Below are positions 14,847 through 15,489 of a DNA stretch of 15,489 bases, piece by piece. Position 1 is the stretch's first letter. Each line of letters starts with the position of its first letter. Source of the stretch: Bacteroidales bacterium (GTDB lineage: Bacteria; Bacteroidota; Bacteroidia; Bacteroidales; JAADGE01); the NCBI GenBank assembly GCA_026987795.1, contig JALSMF010000255.1, positions 1 through 15,489 on the forward strand, in the 5' to 3' direction. A model generated the notes under the pieces. It did not search any database and was not told where the DNA came from. It worked only from the letters and a program-made list of their open reading frames with translations. A program made the position numbers and the translations under genes.

Positions 14847-14898
14847 AATAATTGTTTAACCGTTAAAAACTCATTTTTTTCATATCAAAACAAAATGA

Positions 14899-14906
14899 TA
14901 ACTTTA
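14899..14906 (+). promoter_or_regulatory. Possible -7 box for holA
   Basis: TAACTTTA agrees with the Bacteroidota TAnnTTTG consensus at all fixed positions except the final G, and lies 21 bases before the holA ATG. No clear -33 element is visible. The upstream 80-base spacer shows no convincing terminator. Confidence 0.3.
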
Positions 14907-14926
14907 CGGTTTTACTTTTTAACAGT

Positions 14927-15489
14927 ATGAATTATCAGGACATTCTAAAAGATTTAAAAAACAAAATTTACAAACCGATATACTTTCTGTTCGGAGAAGA
15001 ACCTTATTTTATTGATAAAATAACAGAATTTATTGCCGATAACATATTAAACGACAGCGAAAAAGCATTTAACCAAATAACACTTTACGGTAAAGATTCC
15101 CAAATTGAAGACATAATAAACAGTGCCAAAAGATTTCCTATGATGGCAAATCACCAGGTACTGATAATCAAAGAAGCACAAAACCTGAAAAATATAGACA
15201 AACTTGCTTTTTATGCCGAACAACCTTTAAAATCAACAATTCTTGTCTTTAACTACAAATACAAAAAATTAGATAAACGCACAAAACTATACAAAATCCT
15301 GAGAAAAAACGCTGTCTTATTTGAATCAAAAAAACTTTACGAAAATCAAATACCGGCTTGGATTAACACATATCTGAAAGAAAAAAAATATTCGGCAAAT
15401 CCTGTCTCTGCACAACTTTTAACAGAATTTCTCGGAACAGACCTAAGTAAGATATCAAACGAACTGGACAAACTGACAATATCCCTTCC
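14927..15489 (+). CDS. holA: DNA polymerase III delta subunit, N-terminal part (cut by window edge)
   Basis: Beginning with ATG at 14927, the frame stays open for 187 codons to the right edge. The protein reads MNYQDILKDLKNKIYKPIYF at its start and continues LFGEEPYFIDK (21-31), the HolA pattern L-x-G-E-E-x-x-x-I/L-x-x-x in the N-terminal AAA+-like domain. A hydrophobic FPMMANHQVLIIKEAQNL (70-87) and ILVFNYKYKKLDKRTKLYK (105-123) follow, matching the family segments FGxxRLVIVxxA and xLLVxxxxKxDKRxKxxK. LTEFLGTDLSKISNELDKL (165-183) matches the C-terminal start of the third domain. HolA opens the beta clamp in the clamp loader. Only a bit over half of a typical 330-residue protein is present. 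Confidence 0.88.
   Translation, partial: MNYQDILKDLKNKIYKPIYFLFGEEPYFIDKITEFIADNILNDSEKAFNQITLYGKDSQIEDIINSAKRFPMMANHQVLIIKEAQNLKNIDKLAFYAEQPLKSTILVFNYKYKKLDKRTKLYKILRKNAVLFESKKLYENQIPAWINTYLKEKKYSANPVSAQLLTEFLGTDLSKISNELDKLTISL

Noticed and set aside
14855..14867. Palindrome TTTAAC-C-GTTAAA upstream of holA
   Set aside because: Six-base arms with a one-base centre are common by chance here and no second copy was seen at a related position.

Overview
The window looks like a chromosomal segment of an uncultured or little-studied Bacteroidota, probably near the Bacteroidales/Marinilabiliales. Several things point that way. The DNA is strongly AT-rich. Start codons lack good Shine-Dalgarno sequences. 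Several start-proximal spacers carry boxes matching the Bacteroidota -7 consensus TAnnTTTG. The gene content is also typical: a SiaB/SiaC-type partner switch, Reg_prop/Y_Y_Y sensor proteins, and an ECF sigma factor followed by a one-TM protein and a Spy-like periplasmic protein. I see no rRNA, tRNA, CRISPR array, insertion sequence or phage gene. No stretch over 300 bases lacks a gene.

Layout, left to right. Bases 1-3029 (minus strand) form a tight three-gene operon read right to left: an MFS transporter, a DUF364 (putative heavy-metal chelation family) protein, and a multi-span membrane protein cut by the left edge. A 183-base divergent promoter region (3030-3212) separates it from a plus-strand operon at 3213-4910: two tandem SiaB-like kinases, a SiaC-like phosphoprotein and the exonuclease VII small subunit XseB. 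A hairpin terminator overlaps the xseB stop codon. Bases 4980-9665 encode a 1561-residue membrane phosphatase: signal peptide, two tandem periplasmic solute-binding-like domains, a long beta-propeller, a Y_Y_Y domain, one TM helix, a coiled coil and a cytoplasmic SpoIIE/PP2C domain. A convergent glycosyltransferase (9722-10849, minus) faces it. The glycosyltransferase diverges from a Wzx-like flippase (10933-12375), which is followed by an enoyl-CoA hydratase-family gene (12379-13152). Bases 13226-14846 hold an ECF sigma operon: sigma factor, probable one-TM sigma regulator and Spy/CpxP-like protein. The window ends inside holA (DNA polymerase III delta).

The centrepiece is 3213-9665. By homology to the Pseudomonas SiaA/SiaB/SiaC switch, the SiaB-like kinases should phosphorylate SiaC on a conserved Thr (Thr71 here) and the PP2C phosphatase should remove the phosphate. 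Two features stand out: two divergent kinases sit in front of one substrate, and the phosphatase has an unusually elaborate periplasmic input region. No SiaD-like diguanylate cyclase is present in the window, so the output of the switch is unknown.
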